From a virus: DNA of 47,470 bases. Location of the stretch: the IMG/VR virus record IMGVR_UViG_3300047311_000282, positions 1 to 47,470 of that record; one strand, given 5' to 3'. Below, piece after piece: positions 47,460-47,470 of this stretch. The notes under the pieces are model-generated. The model was not told the DNA's origin, did not search any database, and was given only the letters and a program-made list of their open reading frames with translations. The position numbers and the translations under genes were made by a program. How positions within the stretch are numbered: position 1 is the stretch's first letter; the number at the start of each line of letters is the position of its first letter.

Positions 47460-47470
47460 AGGATTCCCCT

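Noticed and set aside
1-47470. Insertion sequences or transposase genes
   Set aside because: No transposase motif or terminal inverted repeats with target duplication were found; the only recombinase is the serine integrase.

Overview
This window looks like a complete or nearly complete genome of a temperate, contractile-tailed (myovirus-type) phage with high GC content. No bacterial housekeeping genes are visible. The host is probably a high-GC Gram-negative bacterium: there are two lipoproteins with lipoboxes, a peptidase M15 lysin and spanin-like membrane genes. One Cys-rich lipoprotein carries degenerate DLA-type repeats of a kind I associate with Myxococcota surface proteins, so a myxobacterial-type host is my best guess. 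That guess is inference.

The layout is lambda-like when the map is read as a circle. The immunity region is about 1264-2460. An early leftward promoter (1270-1298) and an early rightward promoter (2169-2197) both contain copies of one 17-bp operator. Between them lie a receiver-like protein gene (1384-1803, +) and a repressor gene (1682-2113, -). A Cro-like HTH gene (2206-2457, +) follows the right operator. Everything transcribed leftwards, 1263 to 1 and then 47470 down to 38940, reads as one early-left operon if the ends are joined: small zinc proteins, pentapeptide-repeat protein(s), a Cas4-like exonuclease, a Sak4-like recombinase, an SSB with a DDDIPF tail, a ParB-like protein, several small genes and a large serine integrase. 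Downstream come a probable att region, an unusual tRNA gene and one small gene.

The rightward genes start with two minus-strand lipoprotein genes (possible morons) and then, from 3573, a tightly overlapped series of small regulators and DNA-metabolism genes: zinc fingers, ribbon-helix-helix, sigma-region-4-like, MerR/excisionase-like, VRR-NUC-like nuclease and an 869-aa prim-pol/DUF3987 replication protein. From 10436 to 35794 the head and tail genes follow: terminase, DUF1073 portal, MuF-like protein, DUF2213 protease with a nested scaffold, DUF2184 major capsid, connectors, DUF3383 sheath, DUF3277 tube, a tail-assembly chaperone with a -1 frameshift site, tape measure, baseplate parts and fibres. 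From 35794 to 38938 there is a lysis and membrane cassette.

Two non-identical versions of one pentapeptide-repeat gene lie exactly at the two ends of the window. They share 117 bp at the 3' end of the gene and 126 bp at the 5' end but differ in repeat number. This could be a true tandem duplication across the circle junction, or two population alleles of one hypervariable locus that the assembly path passed through twice.
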